A stretch of 64,000 nt of DNA, from positions 119,165 to 183,164 of the forward strand of contig MU006113.1 in NCBI GenBank assembly GCA_010093705.1. Reading direction: 5' to 3'. Shown piece after piece: positions 62,985-64,000 of this stretch. The number at the start of each line of letters is the position of its first letter. Position 1 is the stretch's first letter. The notes under the pieces are model-generated. The model was not told the DNA's origin. It made no database searches and saw nothing but the letters and a program-made list of their open reading frames with translations. A program made the position numbers and the translations under genes. This DNA is from Patellaria atrata CBS 101060. Its lineage: Eukaryota; Ascomycota; Dothideomycetes; Patellariales; Patellariaceae.

Positions 62985-64000
62985 TCAATATCCACCTAGA
63001 TCGAGGGTGTCCTCCAACAACAAGTTCCTCGAGGAGCTTCCTACATGCACAGTCTTGGGATAGTCTGTAATTACCCAATTCTGGGAGACAGTATCCCAGT
63101 TACTCAAATCTCTGCGTGTGAGGTCTGCAGAGAAGGTTACGGACTGACCGGGGCCGATGGAAAGCCTGTCGAAGTTACGTAGAACTACGCGTGGATCGTT
63201 CGGGCCACCGAGCGAGACGTACAACTGAACGATTTCCTCGCCAGTAAGTGTGCCGTTATTTGTAATAGTAGCAGTCACGGTGAATAGAACATCATAGAGC
63301 TGGGGATTGCCTCCCGGAGCACCACCAGCAGGAACTCGGGGTTGAGGAGATCCATCGGTCGCGCCTTCCGGGATGTAGTCAGATATAGGGGAGCCATAAT
63401 CAGTATGATTGTAGGATTCCTCCAGATCAGTGCTGTTGAGGTAGGGATAGATGTAAAGGGGAACACGGGTGACGTTTTCGGGGAACTGGTACTCGGACGG
63501 GTCCGTACTGAAGTTTCCAAGAACAGGCGCCGCTTTGGTAGTCCCGGTCGTGGGGGTATAAGGGCCTACTTGGTGCTTTTGAACGTTGAGGCCAGAGTAG
63601 GAAAACGTCGTATAGCTCAGGCCAAACCCGAATTCAAAGACAGGTTCTATATCTGCCTTGTCGAAGGCACGATAATCGATGAACACACCCTCCTCGAAGT
63701 TTTGCTGCGGAACAAGCCCGTTAGGTTCGTACATAACGTCAGTTTGGTAGTCCTCGCGCGAAGAACCGATCGTAAATGGAAGTTTCCCACCAGGATTAAC
63801 ACGTCCGTATAGGATATCAGCAATCGCGTTTCCAGACTGCTCGCCGGGGAGACCTGCCCAAAGGATAGCGGTGACATTTGGGTTTTCGTAGAAGCTGTTG
63901 ACCAAAACCGGACCGACCGTGTGCATAACTACGATTGTATTGTTGCAAACTGCGGTAACGTTCTGAATCAAAGCATCGCCACCTCCCCAAAGCGTCAAAT
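62985..64000 (-). CDS. GH3 beta-glucosidase, C-terminal part (5' end outside window)
   Basis: The frame is open from base 64000 to the TGA at 62985-62987, 337 codons, with no intron visible. It covers the second GH3 domain from the segment NTIVVMHTVGPVLVNSFYEN through ILWAGLPGEQSGNAIADILY and NPGGKLPFTIG, then FEFGFGLSYTTFSYSGL and the fibronectin-III-like domain (ITNNGTLTGEEIVQLYVS, DPRVVLRNFDRL, LSNWDTVSQNWVI). These are diagnostic of fungal secreted beta-glucosidases of the Aspergillus BglA/Trichoderma Cel3A group, which hydrolyse cellobiose to glucose. Several NxT/S sites fit a secreted glycoprotein. The catalytic nucleophile Asp and the signal peptide lie beyond the window, so activity cannot be judged here. 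Confidence 0.93.
   Translation of the reverse strand, partial: LTLWGGGDALIQNVTAVCNNTIVVMHTVGPVLVNSFYENPNVTAILWAGLPGEQSGNAIADILYGRVNPGGKLPFTIGSSREDYQTDVMYEPNGLVPQQNFEEGVFIDYRAFDKADIEPVFEFGFGLSYTTFSYSGLNVQKHQVGPYTPTTGTTKAAPVLGNFSTDPSEYQFPENVTRVPLYIYPYLNSTDLEESYNHTDYGSPISDYIPEGATDGSPQPRVPAGGAPGGNPQLYDVLFTVTATITNNGTLTGEEIVQLYVSLGGPNDPRVVLRNFDRLSIGPGQSVTFSADLTRRDLSNWDTVSQNWVITDYPKTVHVGSSSRNLLLEDTLDLGGY

Overview
This window is nuclear DNA from a filamentous ascomycete (Pezizomycotina). The evidence is the density of 46-60 bp spliceosomal introns with CTAAC/CTGAC-type branch sites, a Con7-type C2H2 regulator, a fungal 7-TM rhodopsin-like protein, and GH45 and GH3 plant-wall glycosidases. A Leotiomycete-like fungus is my guess; no marker here decides it. 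I rebuilt gene models by hand from splice sites, reading frame and family motifs. Exon lengths sum to whole codons in every multi-exon model given as complete. The intact genes found are host genes; I saw no rRNA, tRNA, CRISPR array or recognisable transposon.

Layout. 1-2034 (-): mitochondrial PPR protein, running off the left edge. 6350-7953 (-): Con7 transcription factor, flanked by 4.3 kb and 5.2 kb without recognised genes; the latter is followed by one doubtful 266-aa ORF at 13109-13909. 15015-17502 (-): DBP2 RNA helicase with a long, foldable intron. 18053-20175 (-): THI20-type thiamine enzyme in 12 exons. 20452-22404 (-): F-box/LRR protein. 22822-24374 (+): checkpoint clamp subunit Rad9. 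24888-26113 (-): 26S proteasome ATPase Rpt6, divergent from 26671-30303 (+), a Vnx1-type vacuolar cation/H+ exchanger. 30304-34225: gene-poor, with a degenerate 18-bp minisatellite. 34226-35290 (+): a GH45 protein lacking its usual acid catalyst and carrying a GPI-like tail. 36657-38104 (-): rhodopsin-like 7-TM protein. 38105-46228: 8 kb gene desert. 46229-48907 (+): Pyp/Ptp-type MAPK phosphatase with a rhodanese domain and a uORF. 49291-50323 (+): Nse1 of Smc5/6. 50768-51182 (+): a 68-aa unknown protein. 51540-54062 (-): Gfd2/YDR514C-like DEDDh exonuclease. 55162-58030 (+): ING/PHD (Pho23-like) protein. 59233-61681 (-): FHA-forkhead (Fkh2-type) factor. 62985-64000 (-): C-terminal part of a GH3 beta-glucosidase running off the right edge.

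The genes do not form one pathway or a secondary-metabolite cluster; they are mostly conserved housekeeping genes (DNA damage checkpoint, Smc5/6, proteasome, RNA helicase, thiamine salvage, stress MAPK signalling, chromatin, cell cycle). Between them lie accessory patches near 30-46 kb holding the secreted and membrane genes with unusual features. The best leads are the nested helices in the DBP2 intron, the GH45 pseudo-enzyme candidate, and the uORF ending two bases before the phosphatase start codon.
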